A stretch of 31,672 nt of DNA, taken from RGDT01 sp964630925. GTDB taxonomy: Bacteria > Planctomycetota > Planctomycetia > Gemmatales > Gemmataceae. The stretch lies in assembly GCA_964630925.1 (NCBI GenBank), contig CAZVZK010000114.1, positions 1-31,672 on the forward strand, given 5' to 3'. Of the stretch, positions 15,144-25,607 are shown piece after piece (within the stretch, counting starts at the first letter, position 1; each line of letters begins with the position of its first letter). The notes beneath the pieces are model-generated. The model was not told the origin of the DNA. It did not search any database and worked only from the letters and a program-made list of their open reading frames with translations. The position numbers and the translations under genes were made by a program.

Positions 15144-17279
15144 ATGCTCGGCCTCGTCCTCCTCCTCACCGCCGCCCCCGCCGACGCGATCCCCTTCGCC
15201 GAGCAGGCCCGCACGCACTGGGCGTTCCGGCCCCTGGTGAAGCCCCGGCCGCCCGAGGTCTCACGGCCCGCTCACGCCGGGCCGTTCGCCTGGAATCCCA
15301 TCGACGCCTTCCTCGCCGCCCGGCTGACGAAGGCCGGCCTCACGCCGGCACCGCGGGCGCCAGCGCACACGCTCGTCCGCCGCGTCCACCTCACCCTCAC
15401 CGGCCTGCCGCCCACGCCCGAGGAGGTCGAGGCGTTCGTCAACGACACCCGCCCCGACGCCTACCGCCGCCTGGTCGAGGGCCTCCTCGCCCGTCCGGGC
15501 CTGGGCGAGCGGTACGGGCGCGCCTGGCTCGACCTCGCCCGCTACGCCGACACCAACGGCTACGAGCGCGACGGCGACAAGCCCCTCGCCTGGAAGTACC
15601 GCGACTGGGTCATCGACGCCCTCAACGCCGACATGCCGTATGACCGCTTCGTCAAGGAGCAGATCGCCGGCGACGAGACCCCCGGCTCCGACGCCCGCAG
15701 CCAGACCGCCACCACCTTCCTCCGCCTCGGCACCTGGGACGACGAGCCGGCCAACGAGAGCACCGACCGCTACGACCAGCTCGACGATGTCCTGGGCACG
15801 GCGGCCAGTGTCTTCCTCGCCCAGACGCTCCGCTGCGCCCGCTGCCACGACCACAAGCAGGAGCCGTTCAGCCAGCGCGACTACTACCGCATGCTCGCCG
15901 TCTTCGAGCCGCTCAAACGCCCCCAGCGTGGCCGCGACGACCTCACCTACCCCGTCGGTACCGCGACCCAGCGCGCCGAGTACAAGGCCGCCGTCACCGC
16001 CCGCGACGCCGCCCTCGCCCGCACCGACCGGCAGGTGAAGGCTGTCCAGGCCCGCATCCGCGAACGCATCCTGATGGACGCCACCAAACGCCCCGCGTTC
16101 ATCAAGACGCCGCCGCGCACCCCGGTACAGTGGGCCGCCGTTGCCGACATCACCGAATTGCGGTCGCTGGACGCGCTGGGCCATCGCCGCAAGCAGATCA
16201 ACGCCTGGCCCATCCCGAAGCTCGAGCAGGCGTACATCTGGCACGAGGCCGGACCAGTTGCCCCCTCCACGCACATCCTCCGCCGCGGCAACCCGAACAA
16301 CACCGGCCCCGAGGTCTCCCCCGGCTTCCCCGCCGCCCTCCGCAAGGGCGAGCCGCCGCCACCGAAGCCCCTGGCCGAGTCCACCGGGCGCCGCCTCTGG
16401 CTCGCCGAATGGATCGCCTCACCCCACAACCCGCTGACGGCTCGCGTCATCGTCAACCGCCTGTGGGCGTGGCACTTCGGCCGCGGCCTCGCCGCCACCA
16501 CTTCCGACTTCGGCCTCCAGGGCGACAGGCCCACGCACCCCGAGCTGCTCGACTGGCTCGCGTGTGAGCTGATCGAGAGTGGATGGTCTCTGAAACACAT
16601 TCATCGCCTCATTGTGACGAGCGCCGCGTACCAGTCCTCCAGCGCCCACGACGGCCCAGACGCCGAGCGGAAGCTGGCCCTCTACGGACGGTGGCGTCAG
16701 CGCCGCCTCGACGCCGAGGCCGTGCGCGACGGCATGATGCTCGTGTCGGGGCAGCTCTTCCATCGGATGCACGGCCCCGGCGTCTACCCGACGCTCCCCG
16801 CCGCCGTCCTGGCGACGCAATCGCGTCCCGGCTCCGGCTGGGGCAAGTCATCGCCCGAGGAGTCGAGCCGGCGGAGCGTCTACGTCTTCGCCAAGCGGAC
16901 GCTGCGTCTGCCGGAGCTGGACCTCCTCGACCTCGCCGACAGCAACGCCTCGTGCGACGCCCGCCCCGCCTCGACGACCGCCCCGCAGGCCCTCACCCTC
17001 CTCAACGGCGACTTCACCACGCAGCAGGCACGCCACCTCGCCGCGCGTCTCGCCAGGGAGGCCGCGACGGACAGGGAGCGCGTGCGTCTCGCCTACCGCC
17101 TCGCCCTGTCGCGCGAGCCGACGGCGAAGGAGTCCGCGCGTGTGCTGGCGTTCCTGGCCGACCAGGCCCGCCTGATCGAGTCCGAATCGCCCGCCCCGCC
17201 GAAGGATGCGGCCCAACAGGCGTTGGCGTCGTTCTGCGTGGTGCTGCTGAACGCGAGCGAGTTCGTGTATCTGGACTGA
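15144..17279 (+). CDS. PSD1-type protein, DUF1549 and DUF1553 domains
   Basis: 711-residue exported protein with a short signal (MLGLVLLLTAAPADA). DUF1549 spans about residues 45-260 (NPIDAFLAARL, RRVHLTLTGLPPTPEE, DLARYADTNGYERD) and includes a CARCH heme-like motif (Cys231, Cys234, His235). DUF1553 spans about 410-690 (LAEWIASPHNPLTARVIVNR, PQALTLLNGDF). The N-terminal PSC1 cytochrome domain found in longer relatives is missing, so this is the short form. A GTG at 15141 is next to the ATG at 15144; a GGAG lies 8 nt before the ATG. The DUF1501 gene follows after 10 bp, the standard planctomycete pair. A role in binding or degrading complex carbohydrates is often guessed for these families but not shown. 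Confidence 0.95.
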   Translation: MLGLVLLLTAAPADAIPFAEQARTHWAFRPLVKPRPPEVSRPAHAGPFAWNPIDAFLAARLTKAGLTPAPRAPAHTLVRRVHLTLTGLPPTPEEVEAFVNDTRPDAYRRLVEGLLARPGLGERYGRAWLDLARYADTNGYERDGDKPLAWKYRDWVIDALNADMPYDRFVKEQIAGDETPGSDARSQTATTFLRLGTWDDEPANESTDRYDQLDDVLGTAASVFLAQTLRCARCHDHKQEPFSQRDYYRMLAVFEPLKRPQRGRDDLTYPVGTATQRAEYKAAVTARDAALARTDRQVKAVQARIRERILMDATKRPAFIKTPPRTPVQWAAVADITELRSLDALGHRRKQINAWPIPKLEQAYIWHEAGPVAPSTHILRRGNPNNTGPEVSPGFPAALRKGEPPPPKPLAESTGRRLWLAEWIASPHNPLTARVIVNRLWAWHFGRGLAATTSDFGLQGDRPTHPELLDWLACELIESGWSLKHIHRLIVTSAAYQSSSAHDGPDAERKLALYGRWRQRRLDAEAVRDGMMLVSGQLFHRMHGPGVYPTLPAAVLATQSRPGSGWGKSSPEESSRRSVYVFAKRTLRLPELDLLDLADSNASCDARPASTTAPQALTLLNGDFTTQQARHLAARLAREAATDRERVRLAYRLALSREPTAKESARVLAFLADQARLIESESPAPPKDAAQQALASFCVVLLNASEFVYLD

Positions 17280-17289
17280 GGGGCCGACG

Positions 17290-18696
17290 ATGAACCGGCG
17301 TGACTTCCTGACGAACACCGGCGGCGGCTTCGGCGCGATGGCCCTCGCCGCCCTCCTCGCCGACGAGGCGAGCGGGGCGGCCCCGCCCGTCCGGGCCGCC
17401 GACCCGATGGCCCCGCGCCCCCCGCACTTCCCCGCCAAGGCGAAGAGTGTCATCTGCCTGTTCATGTACGGCGGCGTCAGCCAGGTCGATACCTTCGACC
17501 CCAAGCCCGAGTTGACGAGGTACAACGGCAAGCCGATGCCGAAACTCGACTCCGAGCTGAAGGGCCGCAGCCCCGGCACCCTCCTCGGCTCGACACGCAA
17601 GTTCGCGAAGCACGGCAAGAGCGGCATCGAGGTGAGCGACCTCTACCCCCACCTCGCGAAGCGCGTGGACGACCTGTGCATCATCCGCAGCAACTGGACG
17701 AACAGCTTCGCCCACGGGTCGGGCCTGTTGCAGATGAACACCGGCTTCCTGCGTCAGGGCTACCCGTGCCTGGGATCGTGGGTGACCTATGGCCTCGGCT
17801 CGCCCGGCCGCGACCTGCCCGGCTTCGTCGTCATGCTCGACCGGCGCGGCGGCCCCATCGGCGGCGCCCCCAACTGGGGCCACGGCTTCATGCCCGCCGC
17901 CTACCAGGGCACCCAGCTCCGCGTCGAGGGCGACCCCGTCCTCAACCTCTCGCCGCCGCCGGGGACCAGCCGCGCGAGGCAGCGTGGCCAGCTCGACCTC
18001 CTCGGGGAGATGAACCACGCCCACGCCGCCGCAGCGCCGGACAACACGGAGCTGGAGGCGCGCATCGCCAGTTACGAGCTGGCGTTCCGCATGCAGGCCA
18101 GCGCCCCCGAGGCGGTGGACATCGCGAAGGAGACCGAGGCCACACGCCGCCTCTACGGCCTCGATGGCGAGAAGACGAAGCACTTCGGCCGCAAGTGCCT
18201 CCTCGCCCGCCGGCTGGTGGAGCGCGGCGTCCGCTTCGTGCAGGTGTACTCCGGCGGCGGGCACAGCGACCAGAACTGGGACGCCCACGGCGACGTGAAC
18301 AGGAACCACGAGCTGCACGCCGGCGAGACCGACAGGCCCATCGCCGGCCTGCTCGCCGACCTAAAGGCGCGTGGCCTGCTGGAATCGACCCTGGTCATGT
18401 GGACGAGCGAGTTCGGGCGCACGCCGACCGGACAGAACGGCAAGGGCCGCGACCACAGCCCCAAGGGCTTCACGACGTGGCTGGCCGGCGCCGGCGTCAA
18501 GGGCGGGACGGTGATCGGCGCGACCGACGACTTCGGCTACGCCGCCGTCGAGGACCGCGTCCACGTCCGCGACCTGCACGCGACGGCGTTGCACCTGATG
18601 GGCCTGGATCACACGAAGCTGACGTTCCCGCACGCCGGCCGCCAGCAGCGCCTGACCGACGTGGGCGGCAACGTGATCGAGGCCGCCCTGGCGTGA
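17290..18696 (+). CDS. DUF1501 family exported protein (copy 3, PSD1 partner)
   Basis: 468-residue DUF1501 protein. The N-terminus MNRRDFLTNTGGGFG carries a canonical twin-arginine motif (Arg3-Arg4), then a hydrophobic stretch and SGAAPP, so folded export by Tat is expected. Core marks are MYGGVSQVDTFDPKP near 59-73 and SEFGRTPTG...GRDHSP near 376-393. It starts 10 bp after the PSD1 gene with a GAGGGG site overlapping that gene's end, so the two are co-translated; the DUF4058 gene follows after 15 bp. This copy resembles copy 1 more closely than copy 2. The enzyme activity is not known. Confidence 0.95.
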   Translation: MNRRDFLTNTGGGFGAMALAALLADEASGAAPPVRAADPMAPRPPHFPAKAKSVICLFMYGGVSQVDTFDPKPELTRYNGKPMPKLDSELKGRSPGTLLGSTRKFAKHGKSGIEVSDLYPHLAKRVDDLCIIRSNWTNSFAHGSGLLQMNTGFLRQGYPCLGSWVTYGLGSPGRDLPGFVVMLDRRGGPIGGAPNWGHGFMPAAYQGTQLRVEGDPVLNLSPPPGTSRARQRGQLDLLGEMNHAHAAAAPDNTELEARIASYELAFRMQASAPEAVDIAKETEATRRLYGLDGEKTKHFGRKCLLARRLVERGVRFVQVYSGGGHSDQNWDAHGDVNRNHELHAGETDRPIAGLLADLKARGLLESTLVMWTSEFGRTPTGQNGKGRDHSPKGFTTWLAGAGVKGGTVIGATDDFGYAAVEDRVHVRDLHATALHLMGLDHTKLTFPHAGRQQRLTDVGGNVIEAALA

Positions 18697-18711
18697 GGAG
18701 GGCCGGCAGGA

Positions 18712-19455
18712 ATGCCGATCCACGATTGGACACGGGTGAGCGACGGGACGTTCCACGACCTCCATCACGTCTGGATCGCGAACCTCCGCTCCGCCCTGAA
18801 CGACGGCCTGCTTCCACGGGACTACTACGCCCAGTGCGAGCAGGTCGCGGGCGGGGCCGGGCCGGATGTCCTGACGCTCCAATCGCCCCCGATGAACGGC
18901 CCCACATGGCCGGCGGCCGGGGGCGGCGGCGTGGCGACGCTGGCCCCGCCACAGGCCACCTTCACCTTCCGCGCGCAGGTCGACGAGTACACCACGCGTC
19001 AGAAGAGTGTCATCATCCGCCACGCCAGCGGGCACCGGGTGGTGGCCATCATCGAGATCGTCTCGCCGGGGAATAAGTCGAGCGAGTACGCCTTCGACCA
19101 GGTCGTGAACAAGATCGCCGCCGCGTTCCGCCACGGCGTCCACGCCCTGGTGGTCGATCTCTTCCCGCCGACGCCTCGTGACCCCAACGGCATCCACGCC
19201 GCCATCTGGGAGGCCGTCCGCGCCGGCACCTTCCGCCCGCCGGAGGACCGGCCACTGACCCTCGCCAGCTACGACGCCGGCCCGTTGAAGACCGCCTACG
19301 TCGAGCCGGCCCGGCCGGGCGACCTCCTCCGGCCGATGCCGCTCATCCTCGAATCCCCCGACTTCCACATCGCCGCCCCGCTGGAAGAGACGTACACGGC
19401 GGCGTATCGCGGCGTCCCGGCCTTCTACCGCGAGATCCTCGAACGCTCCGCCTGA
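18712..19455 (+). CDS. DUF4058 family protein (copy 2)
   Basis: 247-residue soluble protein of the DUF4058 family. The N-terminus MPIHDWTRVSDGTFHDLHHVWI is the typical opening, and the core reads VVAIIEIVSPGNKSS near residues 108-122, followed by GVHALVVDLFPPTPRDPNGIH. It sits 15 bp after the DUF1501 gene on the same strand, so it is probably the last gene of the PSD1 operon, an association I would not have expected for this family. No signal peptide is seen, so unlike its operon partners it likely stays in the cytoplasm. Function unknown. Confidence 0.88.
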   Translation: MPIHDWTRVSDGTFHDLHHVWIANLRSALNDGLLPRDYYAQCEQVAGGAGPDVLTLQSPPMNGPTWPAAGGGGVATLAPPQATFTFRAQVDEYTTRQKSVIIRHASGHRVVAIIEIVSPGNKSSEYAFDQVVNKIAAAFRHGVHALVVDLFPPTPRDPNGIHAAIWEAVRAGTFRPPEDRPLTLASYDAGPLKTAYVEPARPGDLLRPMPLILESPDFHIAAPLEETYTAAYRGVPAFYREILERSA

Positions 19456-19484
19456 CCTGGCCGAGAACCTCCTGCCGCCGCCGC

Positions 19485-19510
19485 GTGTCCTCTGCCTGCC
19501 CGGAGGACAC
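19485..19510 (+). promoter_or_regulatory. Hairpin that hides the ribosome-binding site of the retropepsin gene
   Basis: Perfect 8-bp stem GTGTCCTC/GAGGACAC (19485-19492 with 19503-19510) with a 10-nt loop. The right arm contains most of the GGAGGA ribosome-binding site (19502-19507) used by the ATG at 19514. Translation of that gene could therefore depend on opening the hairpin. It could also act as a weak terminator of the upstream operon. Confidence 0.45.
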
Positions 19511-19513
19511 TCG

Positions 19514-19924
19514 ATGCCAGAATGGACGTTCCCGATCCGCCGCCTCGGCGTGTTGGTGAAGGCCCTCGTCCGAGAAGCCGGCCGCGAGGGTGCGCTCCCC
19601 TCACAGCCATTCACCGCCTACCTCGACTCCGGGGCGAGCGACACCATGCTCGACCATGGCCTCGTCTCTTCCCTCCGCCTCACGGCGGCGCGTGAGGTCG
19701 TCCTCAGCGTCCTCGGCCGCGAGGACGCCAGCTTCCACGAGACGCATGCCGTCGAGGTGGCTCTCGCCCTCCCCGACGGCACCACCTCCCCATGGGTACG
19801 CGTGGAGGCGTTGGCCGGCCCCGTCTTCCCCACCGGCGCCGTGGCCGCCCTCGGCCGCGACTTCCTCGCCGGCTTCGTCTTCATCTACGACGGGCCCGCC
19901 CGCCGCGCGACGCTGCGCTGGTGA
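19514..19924 (+). CDS. Stand-alone retropepsin-like aspartic protease domain protein
   Basis: 136-residue protein made of a single retropepsin-like domain. The active-site triplet region reads AYLDSGASDTMLD, with Asp38-Ser39-Gly40-Ala41 matching the D-[ST]-G-A motif. The C-terminal flap/strand signature AALGRDFLAGFVFIYDGP (about 110-127) is also typical of this family. Such domains act as homodimers, each chain giving one Asp. No signal peptide or membrane segment is seen, so it is probably cytoplasmic. The start ATG at 19514 has GGAGGA at 6-nt spacing, inside a hairpin. Substrate unknown. Confidence 0.82.
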   Translation: MPEWTFPIRRLGVLVKALVREAGREGALPSQPFTAYLDSGASDTMLDHGLVSSLRLTAAREVVLSVLGREDASFHETHAVEVALALPDGTTSPWVRVEALAGPVFPTGAVAALGRDFLAGFVFIYDGPARRATLRW

Positions 19925-19996
19925 GGCCGCCGCCTCTTCCCCGCCGGCCGCCGGGCCGTACACTCAACCCCGGCTCCCCCGGACCCCGAGGCGACC

Positions 19997-20893
19997 ATGC
20001 GCATCCTCCTGTTCCTCCTCATGACCCTCGCCGCCTGTGGCCCCCGCGCCGCCCCCATCGAGGACGCCCCGCCGAAGAAGGATGACGCCCCACCCAAGAA
20101 GGACGACACGCCCCCCAGGAAGGACAAGGAGAAGGACAAGGACGAGAAGCCGCCGAAGGCCTTCACCGCCGTGGACGACCTCAACGCCGAGATCGCCGCG
20201 CTCCAGGTCCTCTACTCTCTCAATGCCACCAAGGGGCAGATCGAGGCGCTGGCGAAGGCCGCCGAGAAGACCATGCAAGACGCCCCGCCGGTCAGGGAGA
20301 TCAAGGTCAGCGAGAAGTACCGCAAGACGCTCCTCGCCCTCCGCGACGCCTTCGCGAAAGGCGACGACGAGGGCATCGACACCCACTTCAAGGCCCTCGA
20401 CGAGATCCGCGAGAAGGAGGAGGTCGAGTTCGACGGCATCGACATCACCGCCGAGGCCCGCAAACAGGCGCCCGCCCTGCTACGACTCTTCGGCCCGCGT
20501 CAGGTCACGCACTACCTCCTGGGTGTCACGGAATTCCCCGACCCCGTCGAGCGCCTCATCGGCGCGCTGGAGGAGACACGCGAGCTGCGTGGCGACGCCT
20601 GGGCCGCCGCCCGCGACGACGCCGCCGCCCAGGCGGCCTGGCTGATCGCCGGCCTCGACGACAAGGCCGAGGCCGCCCTCAAGGTGAAGATGACCGCCTT
20701 CCTCGACGGCGCCCAGAGGCTCGATGACGGCGAGTTCAAGAAGCAGCGCCCCGCGCTGATCCGCGAGGCGCGTGGTTTCCTCGGCACCCTCGGGCCGACC
20801 GACATCATCCGCCACTACATGGAGCGTGTCCTTGCCGAGACGCTGAGCAACCACCGCCTCAAGGCATCCCTGGCGATGATGGGGAAGAGGTAG
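19997..20893 (+). CDS. Putative lipoprotein, helical, function unknown
   Basis: 298-residue protein. The N-terminus MRILLFLLMTLAACG is a lipoprotein signal with lipobox LAAC and Cys14 as the acylated residue. A Lys/Pro/Asp-rich linker with near-repeats of PPKKDDA follows (about 24-53), like a spacer through the envelope. The rest (about 55-298) is charged and mostly alpha-helical, with no motif I recognise. A GAGGCGACC precedes the ATG at 19997. The gene ends 1 bp from the stop of the convergent aconitase gene. A possible -10 box (TACACT, 19959-19964) lies upstream without a good -35. Confidence 0.8.
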   Translation: MRILLFLLMTLAACGPRAAPIEDAPPKKDDAPPKKDDTPPRKDKEKDKDEKPPKAFTAVDDLNAEIAALQVLYSLNATKGQIEALAKAAEKTMQDAPPVREIKVSEKYRKTLLALRDAFAKGDDEGIDTHFKALDEIREKEEVEFDGIDITAEARKQAPALLRLFGPRQVTHYLLGVTEFPDPVERLIGALEETRELRGDAWAAARDDAAAQAAWLIAGLDDKAEAALKVKMTAFLDGAQRLDDGEFKKQRPALIREARGFLGTLGPTDIIRHYMERVLAETLSNHRLKASLAMMGKR

Positions 20894-20894
20894 C

Positions 20895-23633
<2,739 letters not shown>

Positions 23634-23672
23634 GAGTGTGCGTGTCCTCGGGCGAGGCGTCTGTTTGTTGGT

Positions 23673-23701
23673 ATTGTTGGAGGCGGCGGACGTTACGGCA
23701 A
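23673..23701 (-). promoter_or_regulatory. Possible promoter of acnA
   Basis: On the minus strand, TTGCCG (complement of 23696-23701) and AACAAT (complement of 23673-23678) are 17 bp apart, leaving a leader of about 33 nt. The 23634-23778 gap must hold both the acnA and the prpF-like promoters; for the latter I see only a weak TATCTT at about 23757. Confidence 0.38.
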
Positions 23702-23778
23702 TGGACGCGGCCTCTGGGCGCCCACGCCGCGCCCCGCTATCCCTATCTTCTGGCCCTCGCGCCCTGGGAGGATCCCGC

Positions 23779-24804
23779 GTGACGCGACGCATCCGCATGA
23801 CCCTGTACCGGGGCGGCACCAGCCGCGGCGCCGTCCTCGACCCCGCCGACCTGCCGGCCGGCCCCGCCGAGCGTGACGCCGCCATCCTGCGTCTCTACGG
23901 CAGCCCGGACCCGCGACAGATCGACGGCATCGGCGGCGCCGACCCGCTGACCAGCAAGGTGGCCCTGGTGTGCCGGTCCTCGCGGCCCGGCGTGCACGCC
24001 GACTACCTCTTCGGCCAGGTGCGGATCGGCGAGGCGTCCATCGACTGGTCGGGCAACTGCGGCAACATGTCCAGCGCCGCCATCCTCTACGCCGTCGAGG
24101 AGGGCCTCGCGCCCGCCTCCGGCGTCACGGTCTTCAACGTCAACACGGGCAAGGCGATCAATGCCGTGGTGACGCCCGGCGACGACGGCTCGCGCGTGAG
24201 CATCGAGTTCCCCGACCCGGGCGGCTCCTTGACCGGGGCGGTCCTGCCGACGGGGCGCCCGCGCGACACGCTAACGACGCCCGACGGTGACTTCGAGGTG
24301 TCACTCATCGACGCGGCCAACCCCTGCGTCTTCGCCCGGCTCGCCGACTTCGGCCTCGCCGGGACGGAACACCCGGATGCCATCGCCGCCGTCCCGGGCC
24401 TGCTGGCCCGGCTGGAGCGGCTGCGCGGTGCGGCGGCGGTGAGGCTGAAGTTCGTCGAGACGCCGGACGAGGCCGCGGCGCGTTCGCCCACGGTGCCCAA
24501 ACTGGCTCTGGTTGGCCCGCCGATGGACGGGTCGATGGACCTGGCGGCACGCGGCCTGTCGATGCAGGTGCCGCACCGGGCCTACCCGGTGACGGTGGGG
24601 GTGGCGACGGCGGCGGCCGCGTTCATCACGGGGACGGTGGTGAGAGAGGCGTGTCGGGCGGGGGGGGGCGTGGTGCGGATCGGCAACCCGGGGGGGGTGA
24701 TGGCGGTGTCGGCCGAGGTCGTGCCTGGGCCGCGGGTGGTGCGGGCCGGCGTGGAGAGGACCGCCCGGAAAATCCTGGAAGGTGTGGCCTTGCTGCCCGG
24801 CTGA
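23779..24804 (+). CDS. PrpF family isomerase (2-methylaconitate/4-oxalomesaconate isomerase-like)
   Basis: 341-residue protein of the PrpF family, which isomerises small unsaturated tricarboxylates (2-methylaconitate cis-trans isomerase in the 2-methylcitrate cycle, or 4-oxalomesaconate tautomerase). It opens with RIRMTLYRGGTSRGAV, the usual N-terminal signature. Lys60 (LTSKVAL) and Cys94 (SGNCGNMSSA) are the conserved active-site pair. The C-terminal part has VGVATAAAAFITGT and RIGNPGG. The start is GTG at 23779, supported by GGGAGGAT at 5-nt spacing; an internal ATG at 23797 would lose RIR. It is somewhat shorter than many PrpF proteins. No prpB or prpC is nearby, so the substrate is open. 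I leave the symbol blank for that reason. Confidence 0.85.
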   Translation: MTRRIRMTLYRGGTSRGAVLDPADLPAGPAERDAAILRLYGSPDPRQIDGIGGADPLTSKVALVCRSSRPGVHADYLFGQVRIGEASIDWSGNCGNMSSAAILYAVEEGLAPASGVTVFNVNTGKAINAVVTPGDDGSRVSIEFPDPGGSLTGAVLPTGRPRDTLTTPDGDFEVSLIDAANPCVFARLADFGLAGTEHPDAIAAVPGLLARLERLRGAAAVRLKFVETPDEAAARSPTVPKLALVGPPMDGSMDLAARGLSMQVPHRAYPVTVGVATAAAAFITGTVVREACRAGGGVVRIGNPGGVMAVSAEVVPGPRVVRAGVERTARKILEGVALLPG

Positions 24805-25003
24805 GCTTTCCGTAGCAAGGACGGGGGATGATCGACGACCACGCGGTCTTGCTCGGCCGCACGCCTCTCTTCCACGGCACGGGGGACCTGAAGCGGAGGA
24901 CATTTTTCCTTGCGAAGTGTCCGCGTCCAGGCCGGTCTCTCGCTTGTATTTGTAGAAGGGCAGTGGGATCTGAACGATCAACCCAACGCAGGAGAGACGA
25001 CGT

Positions 25004-25492
25004 ATGCCGATTTACATGCAGTACGACGGGATCACCGGGTCGGTGACCGCCGCGGGGCACGAGAAGTGGATCGAGCTGCACAGCTGCCAGATGGGCGTGA
25101 ACCGCCACATCACCAGCGCCTCGGGCCGCGGCACCAACCGCGAGGCCGCCATCCCGTCCGTGAGCGAGGTCGTGGTGACCAAGGACCTCGACTGCGCGAG
25201 CACCTCGCTGTTCAAGGCGTCGCTGTGGGGCGAGGGCAAGAAGGTCAAGATCGACTTCTGCAAGACGGACAAGGACAAGTGGGAGACCTACCTGGCGCTG
25301 GAGCTGGAGAACGCGGTCATCTCGTCGTTCAGCACCTCCGGCACCGGCGGCGACGGCAGCGCCCGCCCCATGGAGTCGCTCTCCCTGAACTTCACCAAGA
25401 TCACCTACGTCACCACCCTGATGGACGACAAGAACGCCACGGGCAAGCCCGACCGCGGCATGTGGGACCTGGCCGCCGGCAAGGGCAGCTGA
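25004..25492 (+). CDS. hcp: Type VI secretion tube protein Hcp (TssD)
   Basis: 162-residue Hcp. Hexameric rings of this protein stack into the tube that is shot out by the type VI secretion system, with effectors loaded in the lumen. It opens MPIYMQYDGITGSVTAAGHEKWIELHS, and the core MGVNRHITS...VSEVVVTKDLDCASTSLFKAS is typical. The C-terminus (SLNFTKITYV, then a polar tail) is normal and carries no effector extension. The ATG at 25004 has a GGAGAG site. The 199-bp gap after the PrpF-like gene contains no credible gene and only a poor promoter candidate. The vgrG gene follows after 115 bp. Confidence 0.95.
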   Translation: MPIYMQYDGITGSVTAAGHEKWIELHSCQMGVNRHITSASGRGTNREAAIPSVSEVVVTKDLDCASTSLFKASLWGEGKKVKIDFCKTDKDKWETYLALELENAVISSFSTSGTGGDGSARPMESLSLNFTKITYVTTLMDDKNATGKPDRGMWDLAAGKGS

Positions 25493-25518
25493 CCCTCCCC
25501 CTCGCCTCCTGAAATCCT

Positions 25519-25549
25519 CGAGGGCCGGTGGCAACCCCACTGGCCCTCG
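25519..25549 (+). promoter_or_regulatory. Intercistronic hairpin between hcp and vgrG
   Basis: 13-bp stem with one G-T pair (25519-25531 with 25537-25549) and a 5-nt loop, 27 bp after the hcp stop. There is no T-run after it. It could partly terminate transcription or protect the hcp message end, which would give more Hcp than VgrG. Confidence 0.55.
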
Positions 25550-25607
25550 TTGGCGTCACGGGCACGCCGCACCCCGCCCCTTCACACGCCGACACCGGGA
25601 TGACTCC

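Noticed and set aside
15834..15848. CARCH motif in the PSD1 protein as evidence of a c-type cytochrome
   Set aside because: CxxCH is a regular part of DUF1549, and the separate PSC1 cytochrome domain is missing, so heme binding cannot be claimed.
24928..24948. GG-N10-GC pattern before hcp as a sigma54 promoter
   Set aside because: Only the invariant dinucleotides fit; the surrounding TGGCAC and TTGCA bases are largely absent, so the match is not better than chance in G+C-rich DNA.
24828..25046. Small open frame of 72 codons before hcp
   Set aside because: It overlaps the hcp start in another frame, has no domain, and would interfere with the well-supported hcp ribosome-binding site.
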